A stretch of 18,598 nt of DNA, taken from positions 28,359 through 46,956 of the forward strand of contig DIKR01000141.1 of assembly GCA_002424625.1 (NCBI GenBank), given 5' to 3'. Positions within the stretch are counted from its first letter, which is position 1. Each line of letters begins with the position of its first letter. The translations under genes and the position numbers were made by a program. Shown in pieces: positions 1-6,767 of the stretch. Below the pieces are notes generated by a model. The model was not told where the DNA came from. It worked only from the letters and a program-made list of their open reading frames with translations, and did not search any database. The DNA comes from Desulfuromonadaceae bacterium UBA5613. GTDB taxonomy: Bacteria; Desulfobacterota; Desulfuromonadia; Desulfuromonadales; UBA2197.

Positions 1-58
1 AAAAAAATGACTAAAATTGTCAGTTATTTTCTGCCAATACAAAAAAGTGCATTATTCC

Positions 59-87
59 TTGGAAAAATCATGGAATCTGGCTATAGT
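59..87 (+). promoter_or_regulatory. Candidate sigma70-type promoter for glnS
   Basis: A -35-like TTGGAA (59-64, four of six consensus bases) is followed after exactly 17 bases by TATAGT (82-87, five of six). The stretch upstream (1-58) is AT-rich. Transcription would start near base 94, giving a leader of about 34 bases. The run of six T at 96-101 could instead be the tail of an upstream terminator, but no convincing GC stem precedes it. Motif match only. Confidence 0.5.
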
Positions 88-127
88 GCCGCAGCTTTTT
101 TGACTACTCACGCAGGATGTCTCGCCC

Positions 128-1810
128 ATGGATGATCAGGTTACCGAAAGTACGCCGAGCAACTTTATCCGTAATATTATCAGCGCCGATCTCAAAGAGG
201 GGCGGCATCACTCCATCGTCACCCGCTTCCCGCCGGAACCGAACGGCTATCTCCATATCGGCCACGCCAAGTCGATCTGTTTGAACTTCGGCCTCGCCCG
301 CGATTTTGCCGGCTGCTGTCATCTCCGTTTCGATGACACCAATCCGGCCAAAGAAGAGGTCGAATATGAAGAGTCGATCAAGCGTGACGTCGCCTGGCTC
401 GGCTTTGCCTGGGGGGAGCACCTTTATTACGCTTCCGACTATTACGAAAAATTTTACGAATGTGCCGAAATATTGATCCGCGCCGACAAGGCCTATGTCG
501 ACAGCCAAAGCGCCGAAGAGATGCGGCAGCGGCGCGGCACCCTCACCGAAGCCGGGGTTGCCAGCCCCTATCGCGAGCGGAGCAGTGCTGAAAGTCTCGA
601 TCTCTTTCGTCGTATGCGGGCCGGTGAATTCGCCGATGGGAGTCATATCCTCCGCGCCAAAATCGATATGGCGGCCCCGAATATCAATTTGCGCGACCCT
701 GCCCTCTACCGCATCAAAAAGACTGGTCATCACCGCACCGGCGCAGCCTGGTGCATCTATCCGATGTACGACTTTGCCCACCCGATCTCGGACGCTCTCG
801 AAGGGGTGACCCACTCGATCTGTACCCTCGAATTCGAGGATCATCGCCCCCTGTACGATTGGGTCATTGATAATCTCTCTTTGCCGGCACGTCCCCGCCA
901 GTACGAATTTGCCCGTCTCAACCTGAGCTACACGGTGATGAGCAAGCGCAAGCTTCTTGAGTTGGTCAGCGATGGCCATGTTGCCGGCTGGGACGATCCG
1001 CGTCTGCCGACCCTGTCGGGGCTGCGACGCCGCGGCTATCCGCCGGCAGCGATACGCGCGTTTTGCGAGCGCATCGGTGTCGGACGCAACGATAACTGGA
1101 TCGATATGAGTGTCCTCGAAGATTGTGTCCGCGAGGAGCTCAACGAAACGGCGCCGCGAGTCATGGCGGTGCTGCGTCCCCTCAAGGTGGTGATCGAGAA
1201 CTATCCGGAAGGGGAGGTCGAGGAGATGGAGGTTGCCAATCATCCGGCTAATCCCGACTTCGGCGTGCGCACTGTCCCCTTTGGCCGGGAAATTTACATT
1301 GAACAGGAAGACTTTGTTGAAACGCCGCCGAAAGGCTACTTTCGTCTGGCACCGGGAAAAGAGGTGCGACTGCGCAATGCTTATTTTATCACCTGCACGG
1401 AGGTGGTACGCGACCCGGCCAGTGGTGCTATTGTCGAATTGCGCTGTAACTATGACCCCGCCAGTCGTGGTGGTTCGTCGCCGGATGGGCGCAAGGTCAA
1501 GGGAACCATTCACTGGGTCTCGGCGCGCGACAGTGTTGTGGCGGAGGTTCGTCTCTACGATCGCCTCTTCAGTGTGCCGCAGCCGGGCGTCGGCAGCGAG
1601 GCTGATTATCTGCAGCAGATTAATCCCCATTCGGTGGAGATCCTGCGCGACTGCCGCTGTGAGCCGGGGCTGGCCACAGCCGACCCGTCGATCCGCTATC
1701 AGTTTGAACGTCAGGGCTATTTTTGTCTCGACGCAACTGTGTCTGCAAGCGGCGTGCTGGTCTTTAATCGTATTGCCACCTTGCGGGATTCGTGGAGCAA
1801 AAGCATTTAA
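128..1810 (+). CDS. glnS: Glutaminyl-tRNA synthetase (GlnRS, class I)
   Basis: Cytoplasmic enzyme that charges tRNA-Gln with glutamine using ATP. The 560-residue product has the usual bacterial GlnRS length. The class I signature is PPEPNGYLHIGHAKS (residues 35-49, HIGH at 43-46), and the KMSKS counterpart is VMSKRKL (270-276), the form typical of GlnRS. The stretch RFDDTNPAKE (67-76) and the GAAWCIYPMYDFAHP segment (205-219) belong to the catalytic core. The C-terminal third (from about 345) reads as the beta-barrel anticodon-binding domain, including KGTIHWVS (458-465). These features separate it from glutamyl-tRNA synthetase. The ATG at 128 has AGGA at 114-117, and an in-frame TGA at 101-103 excludes a much longer form. 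The gene stands alone with its own promoter and converges on hemL. Most bacteria of this kind can also make Gln-tRNA by transamidation; whether this one does cannot be seen here. Confidence 0.97.
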   Translation: MDDQVTESTPSNFIRNIISADLKEGRHHSIVTRFPPEPNGYLHIGHAKSICLNFGLARDFAGCCHLRFDDTNPAKEEVEYEESIKRDVAWLGFAWGEHLYYASDYYEKFYECAEILIRADKAYVDSQSAEEMRQRRGTLTEAGVASPYRERSSAESLDLFRRMRAGEFADGSHILRAKIDMAAPNINLRDPALYRIKKTGHHRTGAAWCIYPMYDFAHPISDALEGVTHSICTLEFEDHRPLYDWVIDNLSLPARPRQYEFARLNLSYTVMSKRKLLELVSDGHVAGWDDPRLPTLSGLRRRGYPPAAIRAFCERIGVGRNDNWIDMSVLEDCVREELNETAPRVMAVLRPLKVVIENYPEGEVEEMEVANHPANPDFGVRTVPFGREIYIEQEDFVETPPKGYFRLAPGKEVRLRNAYFITCTEVVRDPASGAIVELRCNYDPASRGGSSPDGRKVKGTIHWVSARDSVVAEVRLYDRLFSVPQPGVGSEADYLQQINPHSVEILRDCRCEPGLATADPSIRYQFERQGYFCLDATVSASGVLVFNRIATLRDSWSKSI

Positions 1811-1833
1811 CAGCTTTTAGCGACAAAGACTCT

Positions 1834-1877
1834 GAACGACGAAAGGCCCCGGAAAATACCGGGGCCTTTCGTCGTTC
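1834..1877. terminator. Bidirectional intrinsic terminator between glnS and hemL
   Basis: A perfect inverted repeat has 19-base arms at 1834-1852 and 1859-1877 around the six-base loop AAAATA. The inner part is very GC-rich (GGCCCCGG pairing with CCGGGGCC), and the outer part gives AAAG on the 5' side and CTTTCGTCGTTC on the 3' side. Read on either strand the GC core is followed by a T-containing tail, so one element can serve both converging genes. It starts 23 bases after the glnS stop and ends 19 bases before the hemL stop. The tail is not a pure T run, so termination efficiency is uncertain. Confidence 0.85.
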
Positions 1878-1896
1878 TCTCCAGACTAAGTTGCAG

Positions 1897-3180
1897 TTAC
1901 AGCGACTTGTACGCTTTTCTGGCCGCTTCAATGGTCTGATCAAGGTCATCCTGAGTGTGTGCGGCGCTCATGAAGCCGGCTTCAAATTGACTCGGAGCGA
2001 GATTGATCCCCTGGTCAAGCATGGCGCGGAAGAACTTGCCGAAGGCGACGGTGTCGCTCTTTAAGGCTTCCGTGAAGTTGGTGACCGGTCCTTCGGTGAA
2101 GAAGGAGCAGAACATGCCGCCAACCCGGTTCCAGCAGGTCTGAATCGGTGAATTCTTGGCAGCTTCCAGCAGGCCCTTTTCGAGGTAGGCGCTCTTCTCT
2201 TCAATAATGTCGTAGAAACCAGGTTCCTTGAGGAGCTTCAGGGTGGCAATTCCGGCGCTCATCGCCAGCGGGTTGCCGGAGAGGGTGCCTGCCTGGTAAA
2301 CCCCGCCGAGAGGAGAGAGCTTCTCCATGATTTCGCGTTTACCGCCAAAGGCACCGACCGGGAGGCCGCCGCCGATAATCTTGCCGAGGCAGACGATGTC
2401 GCCCTGGACATTGAAGCGTTCCTGGGCACCGCCGAAGGCGACGCGGAAGCCGGTCATGACTTCGTCGATGATCAGGACGATTCCTTCTTCGGTACAAAGC
2501 TGACGCAACCCTTCGAGAAAACCGGGCTGAGGAGCAACGCATCCCATGTTTCCAGCGATCGGCTCAACAATGATGGCGGCTATCTGGCCGGAATTAACCC
2601 TCACCAGATTACGCGTCTCTTCAAGATCATTATAGGTCGCAGTGAGGGTGTGCTTGGCGAGGTCAACGGGGACGCCGAGCGAGGTCGGAACGCCGAAGGT
2701 GGCAGCGCCGGAGCCGGCTTTAACCAGAAGAGAGTCAGCGTGGCCATGGTAACAGCCGTCGAATTTGAGGATTTTATCCCGCCCGGTGTAGCCGCGCGCT
2801 AAACGGATGGCACTCATCGTCGCTTCGGTGCCGGATGAGACCATGCGCACCATCTCGATATTCGGGTAGGCCTCGCAGACCATCTCGGCCAGTTCGATCT
2901 CCAGCTTGGTCGGTGCGCCGAAAGAAGCGCCGTTGCGCACCGCCTTTTCGATGGCGCTGACGACTTGCGGGTGGCAATGACCGAGGATCATCGGCCCCCA
3001 GGAGCCGACGTAGTCAATGTAGGCATTGCCGTCAATATCAAAGATTTTTGCGCCGGCAGCGCGTTCGATAAAGATCGGTTCACAACCGACGGAGCGAAAG
3101 GCGCGGACCGGACTGTTGACACCGCCGGGGATAATCTGGTTGGCTTCTGCAAAGCATCGGGATGATTGGTTGTGAATCAT
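1897..3180 (-). CDS. hemL: Glutamate-1-semialdehyde 2,1-aminomutase
   Basis: PLP-dependent cytoplasmic enzyme that converts glutamate-1-semialdehyde to 5-aminolevulinate, the second dedicated step of the C5 tetrapyrrole pathway. The product has 427 residues, the usual length. Visible fold-type I aminotransferase features are the N-terminal IPGGVNSPVRAF (17-28), the PLP phosphate-binding SSGTEATMSA (115-124), the cofactor-contacting IDEVMTGFR (238-246) and the Schiff-base lysine in CLGKIIGGGLPVGAFGG (Lys267). YQAGTLSGNPLAM (295-307) is also characteristic of HemL rather than of other class III aminotransferases. The start ATG (3178-3180 on the complement) follows an AGGGGG Shine-Dalgarno four bases away. 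The gene is monocistronic here, convergent with glnS and divergent from nuo. No other hem gene is in view. The product would supply haem for cytochromes. Confidence 0.97.
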   Translation of the reverse strand: MIHNQSSRCFAEANQIIPGGVNSPVRAFRSVGCEPIFIERAAGAKIFDIDGNAYIDYVGSWGPMILGHCHPQVVSAIEKAVRNGASFGAPTKLEIELAEMVCEAYPNIEMVRMVSSGTEATMSAIRLARGYTGRDKILKFDGCYHGHADSLLVKAGSGAATFGVPTSLGVPVDLAKHTLTATYNDLEETRNLVRVNSGQIAAIIVEPIAGNMGCVAPQPGFLEGLRQLCTEEGIVLIIDEVMTGFRVAFGGAQERFNVQGDIVCLGKIIGGGLPVGAFGGKREIMEKLSPLGGVYQAGTLSGNPLAMSAGIATLKLLKEPGFYDIIEEKSAYLEKGLLEAAKNSPIQTCWNRVGGMFCSFFTEGPVTNFTEALKSDTVAFGKFFRAMLDQGINLAPSQFEAGFMSAAHTQDDLDQTIEAARKAYKSL

Positions 3181-3237
3181 ATGACCCCCTGTCGCGGGTT
3201 GAGAGTTGTGAACGGAGTCGGCTTGAAGAAAGTGTTT

Positions 3238-3266
3238 TGATTAGCATGCAGTCAGTGTGCTGTCAA
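3238..3266 (-). promoter_or_regulatory. Candidate hemL promoter
   Basis: On the minus strand a perfect -35 TTGACA (complement of 3261-3266) is followed, with a 17-base spacer, by TAATCA (complement of 3238-3243). TAATCA is a poor -10 but is preceded by TGC, an extended -10 feature. It lies 58-86 bases upstream of the hemL ATG. The -35 is convincing and the -10 is weak. Confidence 0.4.
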
Positions 3267-3457
3267 GGGGTTCTTCCTGCGTATGACGTGTCTGGATTCT
3301 ACGGAGACGAAACAAGGACACGCCGTTAAGCAGAGCAACATCCAATTCCTTCTCTGCGGGATTAGTTTTTATCCTTTAAAAAAAACAAATCATCTGATAA
3401 AAGTAGTTAACTATCGGAAACTACAAGTAAAACAAAGGTTAGAGGAATAGTATTTTT

Positions 3458-3489
3458 TCCTTGACTTCAAGGATGAATTATCCTAACTT
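3458..3489 (+). promoter_or_regulatory. Candidate nuo operon promoter overlapped by inverted repeats
   Basis: The -35 hexamer TTGACT (3461-3466, five of six) lies 17 bases before TAACTT (3484-3489), a weak -10. Symmetric sequence covers the same bases: TCCTTGA-CT-TCAAGGA (3458-3473, seven-base arms) contains the -35, and AGGAT-GAATT-ATCCT (3470-3484, five-base arms) fills the spacer. A poor -10 combined with symmetric sites suggests a regulated promoter. The regulator is unknown. The 10-bp core TTGACTTCAA is not the standard FNR site, which has four central bases between TTGAT and ATCAA. Confidence 0.45.
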
Positions 3490-3526
3490 TGCTCCGCCGA
3501 AGCTACCGGCAAGGTGCGGTGTCAGT

Positions 3527-3566
3527 AAGGAGTTTTGATCTCGTGCTGGCGACCGCTGCGATATAA
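3527..3566 (+). promoter_or_regulatory. Possible seven-codon leader uORF in the nuo 5' UTR
   Basis: AAGGAG (3527-3532) is a strong Shine-Dalgarno sequence with no real gene behind it. A GTG at 3543, ten bases downstream, opens a seven-codon frame (read M-L-A-T-A-A-I) that stops with TAA at 3564-3566, eight bases before the nuoA Shine-Dalgarno. It may be a leader peptide or ribosome standby site. Such a short frame can easily occur by chance. Confidence 0.25.
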
Positions 3567-3591
3567 ATAATCCAGGAGGACTAAGATCGCA
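3557..3591 (+). promoter_or_regulatory. nuoA ribosome-binding site inside a start-site hairpin
   Basis: The nuoA Shine-Dalgarno AGGAGG (3574-3579) lies 11 bases before the ATG. It sits in the loop of a potential six-base stem, TGCGAT (3557-3562) with ATCGCA (3586-3591), which includes the A of the start codon. The stem is short and the loop is 23 bases, so it is at best marginally stable. Confidence 0.35.
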
Positions 3592-3947
3592 TGTTGGATA
3601 CTTATCTACCGATACTAGTGTTGCTCGGTATCTCTATGGCTTTTGCAGTGGGGTCGCTGGTCTTTTCCGGGCTCATCGGCATGAAGAAGCCGTCCGCGGT
3701 CAAGTTGGCACCGTATGAGTGCGGTATGCCGCCGATCGGTACGGCTCGCGAGCGTTTCCCGATCAAGTTTTATATTATTGCCATGCTCTTTATCGTTTTT
3801 GATATTGAGACGGTCTTCATGTATCCCTGGGCAGTTGTTTTCAGGGAGCTGGGGATGTTCGGTTTTGCTGAGATGGGTGTCTTTATTGCCATTCTTGTCG
3901 TCGGTTATGCTTATGTCTGGAGAAAAGGAGCGCTCGAATGGGAGTAG
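3591..3947 (+). CDS. nuoA: NADH-quinone oxidoreductase subunit A
   Basis: Small membrane subunit of complex I (ND3 family) at the junction of peripheral and membrane arms. The 118 residues form three predicted transmembrane helices (about 7-28, 59-79, 88-110). The long loop between TM1 and TM2 carries the family motif KLAPYECGMPPIG (38-50), whose cysteine (Cys44) matches the switch cysteine that reports active and deactive states in mitochondrial ND3. TM2 contains the conserved acidic pair in FDIETVFMYPW (Asp71, Glu73). It is the first gene of the operon, preceded by AGGAGG. Its stop (TAG, 3945-3947) lies inside nuoB, giving a ten-base overlap that suggests translational coupling. Confidence 0.96.
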   Translation: MLDTYLPILVLLGISMAFAVGSLVFSGLIGMKKPSAVKLAPYECGMPPIGTARERFPIKFYIIAMLFIVFDIETVFMYPWAVVFRELGMFGFAEMGVFIAILVVGYAYVWRKGALEWE

Positions 3948-4444
3948 AAACGCTGGGCGATAACGTTATAACGACCTCTCTGGACAAGTTGGTCAACTGG
4001 TCCAGATCCCGTTCCCTTTGGCCGATGACCTTTGGTTTGGCCTGTTGTGCCATTGAGATGATGTCGACCGGTGCAGCCCGTTTCGATCTTGACCGTTTCG
4101 GGATTATTTTCCGTGCATCCCCCCGGCAGGCGGACTGCATTATTATTGCCGGCACCGTCACCAAAAAGATGTTGCCGGTTATTCTGACAGTCTACGAGCA
4201 GATGCCAGAGCCGAAGTATGTTGTAGCCATGGGTGCCTGTGCTTGTTCCGGTGGCGTATTTGACACCTATAGTGTTGTTCAGGGTATTGATGAATATCTT
4301 CCGGTCGATGTTTATATTCCCGGATGTCCGCCGCGCCCGGAAGGCCTGTTGTATGGGCTTATCAAGTTGCAGGAGAAAATTATGCGCGAGCGTAACTCCT
4401 TTGGTGCAGCCATCGGAATCGGCGAAGTCGTCAATAACGCATGA
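3938..4444 (+). CDS. nuoB: NADH-quinone oxidoreductase subunit B (cluster N2)
   Basis: Carries the terminal [4Fe-4S] cluster N2 that reduces quinone at the interface with NuoD. The 168-residue protein shows the tandem cysteines in TFGLACCAIEMM (Cys36, Cys37), the third ligand in GACACSGG (Cys101) and the fourth in PGCPPRPE (Cys130), as in all functional NuoB. An extra cysteine at 103 occupies a position that is usually Asn or Ser. The N-terminus is short, without the extension of E. coli NuoB. The ATG at 3938 overlaps the end of nuoA and has AGGAG at 3926-3930. Synonymous codon choice favours ATT and GTT, unlike the distal genes of the operon. Confidence 0.97.
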   Translation: MGVETLGDNVITTSLDKLVNWSRSRSLWPMTFGLACCAIEMMSTGAARFDLDRFGIIFRASPRQADCIIIAGTVTKKMLPVILTVYEQMPEPKYVVAMGACACSGGVFDTYSVVQGIDEYLPVDVYIPGCPPRPEGLLYGLIKLQEKIMRERNSFGAAIGIGEVVNNA

Positions 4445-4486
4445 TCGGTTCGTTGTGGCAACTTTAGTGACGATAAGGACAAGCAG

Positions 4487-4972
4487 ATGAGCGTAGAAGC
4501 TATTGTGCAAAATTTAAAAGGAAAGTTTTCTTCTTCGGTGCTTGAAGTTCTTGAGTTCCGTGGAGAAACAACCGTCATCGTCAAGAAAGAGGAGATCGTT
4601 GCCGTCTGTCAGTACCTGAAGACGAGCGAGGGTTTCAACTTTTTGAGCGATCTCTGTGGTGTTGACTATCTTGGCAAGAAGGATGACCGTTTCATGGTTG
4701 TCTACAATATTTACAATATCACGACCCATGAGCGTCTGCGCTTGAAGGTTGCTGTTAGCGAGAAAGATGCGACGGTCGATTCGGTCTCATCGGTCTGGGG
4801 GACGGCAAACTGGCATGAGCGCGAGTGTTGGGATTTGATGGGTATTTCCTTTAATAATCATCCTGATCTCCGTCGTATTCTTATGCCTGCAGACTGGGTG
4901 GGGCATCCGTTACGTAAAGATTATCCGGTTCAGGGTCCTGGCCGCGCGCTCTATCAGGGCGGGCTCTCCTGA
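4487..4972 (+). CDS. nuoC: NADH-quinone oxidoreductase subunit C
   Basis: Soluble 30-kDa subunit of the connecting module, without cofactors, bound to NuoD. The 161 residues end in the family signature ERECWDLMGISFNNHPDLRR (111-130), followed by ILMPADWVGHPLRKDYPV. It is a separate gene, not the NuoCD fusion of E. coli. The start is preceded by AAGGA at 4475-4479, and it sits 42 bases after nuoB and 41 bases before nuoD. Confidence 0.96.
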   Translation: MSVEAIVQNLKGKFSSSVLEVLEFRGETTVIVKKEEIVAVCQYLKTSEGFNFLSDLCGVDYLGKKDDRFMVVYNIYNITTHERLRLKVAVSEKDATVDSVSSVWGTANWHERECWDLMGISFNNHPDLRRILMPADWVGHPLRKDYPVQGPGRALYQGGLS

Positions 4973-5013
4973 TCAATCTTCCGCAGATCTAATCTAGACT
5001 GAAGAGGCAAGCG

Positions 5014-6192
5014 ATGGCATCGACCGAAACCATGACAGTTAACATGGGTCCGCAGCACCCCTCCACACACGGAGTTTTGCAGCTGATTCTTGAACTTGAC
5101 GGCGAAACTGTTGTAAAGGCAACACCACATATCGGTTTTTTGCACCGGGGTGTAGAAAAACTTTCTGAAAATCGGACCTATCATCAGGTGCTTCCCCTGA
5201 CTGATCGTCTCGACTACCTTGCACCAATGCATAACAATCTTGGTTATGTGCTGGCGGTCGAGAAGCTCTTCGGTATTACCGATATGATTCCGGAGCGCGC
5301 AAAGACAGTTCGCGTCATGATGGCAGAGATTACCCGCCTGAAGAGTCACCTCGTCTGGCTTGCCTGTCATGCCCTTGATATCGGTGCCATGACGGTCTTT
5401 ATCTACTGTTTCCGCGAGCGTGAAATGATTATGGACATGTACGAAAAGCTCTCCGGGGCCCGTATGACATCCAATTATTTCCGTGTCGGCGGTCTCTCTG
5501 CCGACCTCCCGGACGGTTTTGAAAAGGATGTACGCCACTTCATCGACGTCATGCCCGGCCATATTGATACCTACGAAGGTCTTCTGACCGGCAATATCAT
5601 TTGGCAGAAGCGTATCCAGGGTGTCGGGGTCATCGATGCTGAAGCCGCCATTGATATCGGTTTGAGTGGGCCGTCTCTGCGTGGTTCTGGTGTCGATTGG
5701 GATTTACGGCGTGACAATCCCTACAGTGGTTATGAAAATTACGACTTCAAGGTCTGTGTTGAGCAGGGCTGTGATACCTGGGCACGTTACCGTGTTCGTC
5801 TTGATGAGATGCGTGAATCGGTCAAGATTATTCGCCAGGCACTCGATCGCTTGCAAGCCGGGCCATTTTTGGCCGACTGTCCGAAGATCTGTCTGCCGCC
5901 GAAAAAAGATGTCGTCAATACTATCGAAGGCCTGATCCATCAGTTCAAGATCATCAGTGAAGGTCCGAAACCTGAAGTCGGTGAAATTTACCAGAGTGTC
6001 GAAAACCCAAAAGGCGAGGTCGGTTTTTATCTTGTCTCTGATGGTTCAAGTAATCCCTATCGGATGAAGGTACGGCCGGCGTCCTTTGTTAATCTCCAGG
6101 CCTTGCCGCAGATGGTGCAGGGGCGCTTGATTGCTGACGTTGTTGCGATAATCGGAACACTCGATATCGTCCTTGGTGAAATTGACCGCTAA
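5014..6192 (+). CDS. nuoD: NADH-quinone oxidoreductase subunit D
   Basis: 49-kDa subunit that forms the quinone-reduction cavity with NuoB; it is related to the large subunit of [NiFe] hydrogenases. The 392 residues begin with MGPQHPSTHGVLQ (11-23). His19 corresponds to the quinone-liganding histidine (bovine His59), and Tyr68 in LTDRLDYLAPMHNN corresponds to the quinone-binding tyrosine (bovine Tyr108). The C-terminal SSNPYRMKVRPASF segment and the final LGEIDR are typical. The cysteines that bind Ni-Fe in hydrogenases are absent at both ends, so this is not a hydrogenase. AGAGG lies eight bases before the ATG. It is complete and in the expected position. Confidence 0.97.
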   Translation: MASTETMTVNMGPQHPSTHGVLQLILELDGETVVKATPHIGFLHRGVEKLSENRTYHQVLPLTDRLDYLAPMHNNLGYVLAVEKLFGITDMIPERAKTVRVMMAEITRLKSHLVWLACHALDIGAMTVFIYCFREREMIMDMYEKLSGARMTSNYFRVGGLSADLPDGFEKDVRHFIDVMPGHIDTYEGLLTGNIIWQKRIQGVGVIDAEAAIDIGLSGPSLRGSGVDWDLRRDNPYSGYENYDFKVCVEQGCDTWARYRVRLDEMRESVKIIRQALDRLQAGPFLADCPKICLPPKKDVVNTIEGLIHQFKIISEGPKPEVGEIYQSVENPKGEVGFYLVSDGSSNPYRMKVRPASFVNLQALPQMVQGRLIADVVAIIGTLDIVLGEIDR

Positions 6193-6217
6193 ATCCCGGC
6201 GTTAAAGAGGGCTCTTT

Positions 6218-6718
6218 ATGAGTAATGTTGCGGAACAACAAGAGCAGGAACAAGAAATAGATCTCGCTGGTGCGAATGAAATACTCGACCACTACGAGTT
6301 TATGCAGGGTGCTTTGATGCCGGTTTTGCAGGCGATACAGGAACACTACGGCTACATTCCCGAGCCGTGTGTCGATCTGGTTGCGGATCGTCTCAATGTT
6401 TACTCCAGCCAGATTTACGGTGTTTTGACATTTTACGCCCAGTTCCACCTGGAGCCTCGCGGTAAATATATTATTCGCGTCTGCAAGGGGACTGCCTGCC
6501 ATGTCAGGGGCGCTAACCGTATCGGTGATGTTGTCACCGAGCGACTTGGTATCGGTCACGCCGAGACGACAGCAGACCTCAAGTTCACCGCCGAGTACGT
6601 GGCCTGCATCGGTGCATGCGGCATGGCTCCGGTCATCATGGTCAATGATGCCACTTATGGCAGCCTGAATGTGCAGAAAATGAACGAAGTCATCGATAAA
6701 TATCTGGCGATTGACTAG
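6218..6718 (+). CDS. nuoE: NADH-quinone oxidoreductase subunit E ([2Fe-2S] N1a)
   Basis: 24-kDa thioredoxin-like subunit of the NADH-input module carrying cluster N1a. In 166 residues the ligands are Cys89 and Cys94 (VCKGTACHVRG) and Cys130 and Cys134 (ACIGACGMAP), the family pattern C-x4-C and C-x3-C. The N-terminal helical region (about 18-75) contains IQEHYGYIPEPCVDLVADRL, as in related NuoE and HydC-type proteins. The first 13 residues are rich in Gln and Glu and look disordered. AGAGG at 6206-6210 precedes the ATG by seven bases. Confidence 0.97.
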   Translation: MSNVAEQQEQEQEIDLAGANEILDHYEFMQGALMPVLQAIQEHYGYIPEPCVDLVADRLNVYSSQIYGVLTFYAQFHLEPRGKYIIRVCKGTACHVRGANRIGDVVTERLGIGHAETTADLKFTAEYVACIGACGMAPVIMVNDATYGSLNVQKMNEVIDKYLAID

Positions 6719-6767
6719 GCACGACAGGAACGCACCACTACCCAAACCTGTAGCGGAGATAGACGAG

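Larger units (their letters stand above)
3181..3590. other. 410-bp intergenic region between hemL and nuoA
   Basis: No gene can be supported here. The hemL-proximal part holds the candidate hemL promoter. The middle (about 3361-3460) is conspicuously AT-rich, with a run of nine A at 3378-3386 and a perfect ten-base palindrome TAGTTAACTA at 3404-3413; it could act as UP element or regulator-binding DNA for nuo. Two weak stem-loops lie between: CGTGTC/GACACG (3287-3292 and 3317-3322) and GCAGAG/CTCTGC (3330-3335 and 3352-3357). The nuoA-proximal part holds the candidate nuo promoter and a structured leader of about 95 bases. A 55-codon open frame (3283-3450) exists but lacks a ribosome site. 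Confidence 0.8.

Noticed and set aside
104..1630. 508-codon open frame on the minus strand across glnS
   Set aside because: It runs in exact codon register with glnS, so its lack of stops only reflects the absence of TTA, CTA and TCA codons in glnS. It has no recognisable domain and glnS is unmistakable.
3330..3370. GCAGAG/CTCTGC stem followed by a T run, a possible terminator
   Set aside because: The stem is only six base pairs with a 16-base loop, and the T run starts eight bases after the stem. No gene ends upstream of it on this strand.
3283..3450. 55-codon open frame between hemL and nuoA
   Set aside because: It has no ribosome site (upstream bases are TTCTTCCTGCGT), an AT-rich composition unlike the neighbouring genes, and no recognisable motif. 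It also lies in probable regulatory DNA.
3461..3470. TTGACTTCAA as an FNR/CRP-type site
   Set aside because: The half-sites are only two bases apart instead of four, and TTGAT/ATCAA is not matched.
3490..3535. Riboswitch in the GC-rich part of the nuo leader
   Set aside because: Short stems exist (GCCG/CGGC at 3496-3510), but I could not match any known riboswitch core, including the GEMM class common in Geobacter relatives.
6711..6767. TTG start for nuoF overlapping nuoE by eight bases
   Set aside because: There is no Shine-Dalgarno before it, and the extra 19 residues precede the start of the conserved domain. The ATG at 6768 has a ribosome site and a spacing like that of the other genes.
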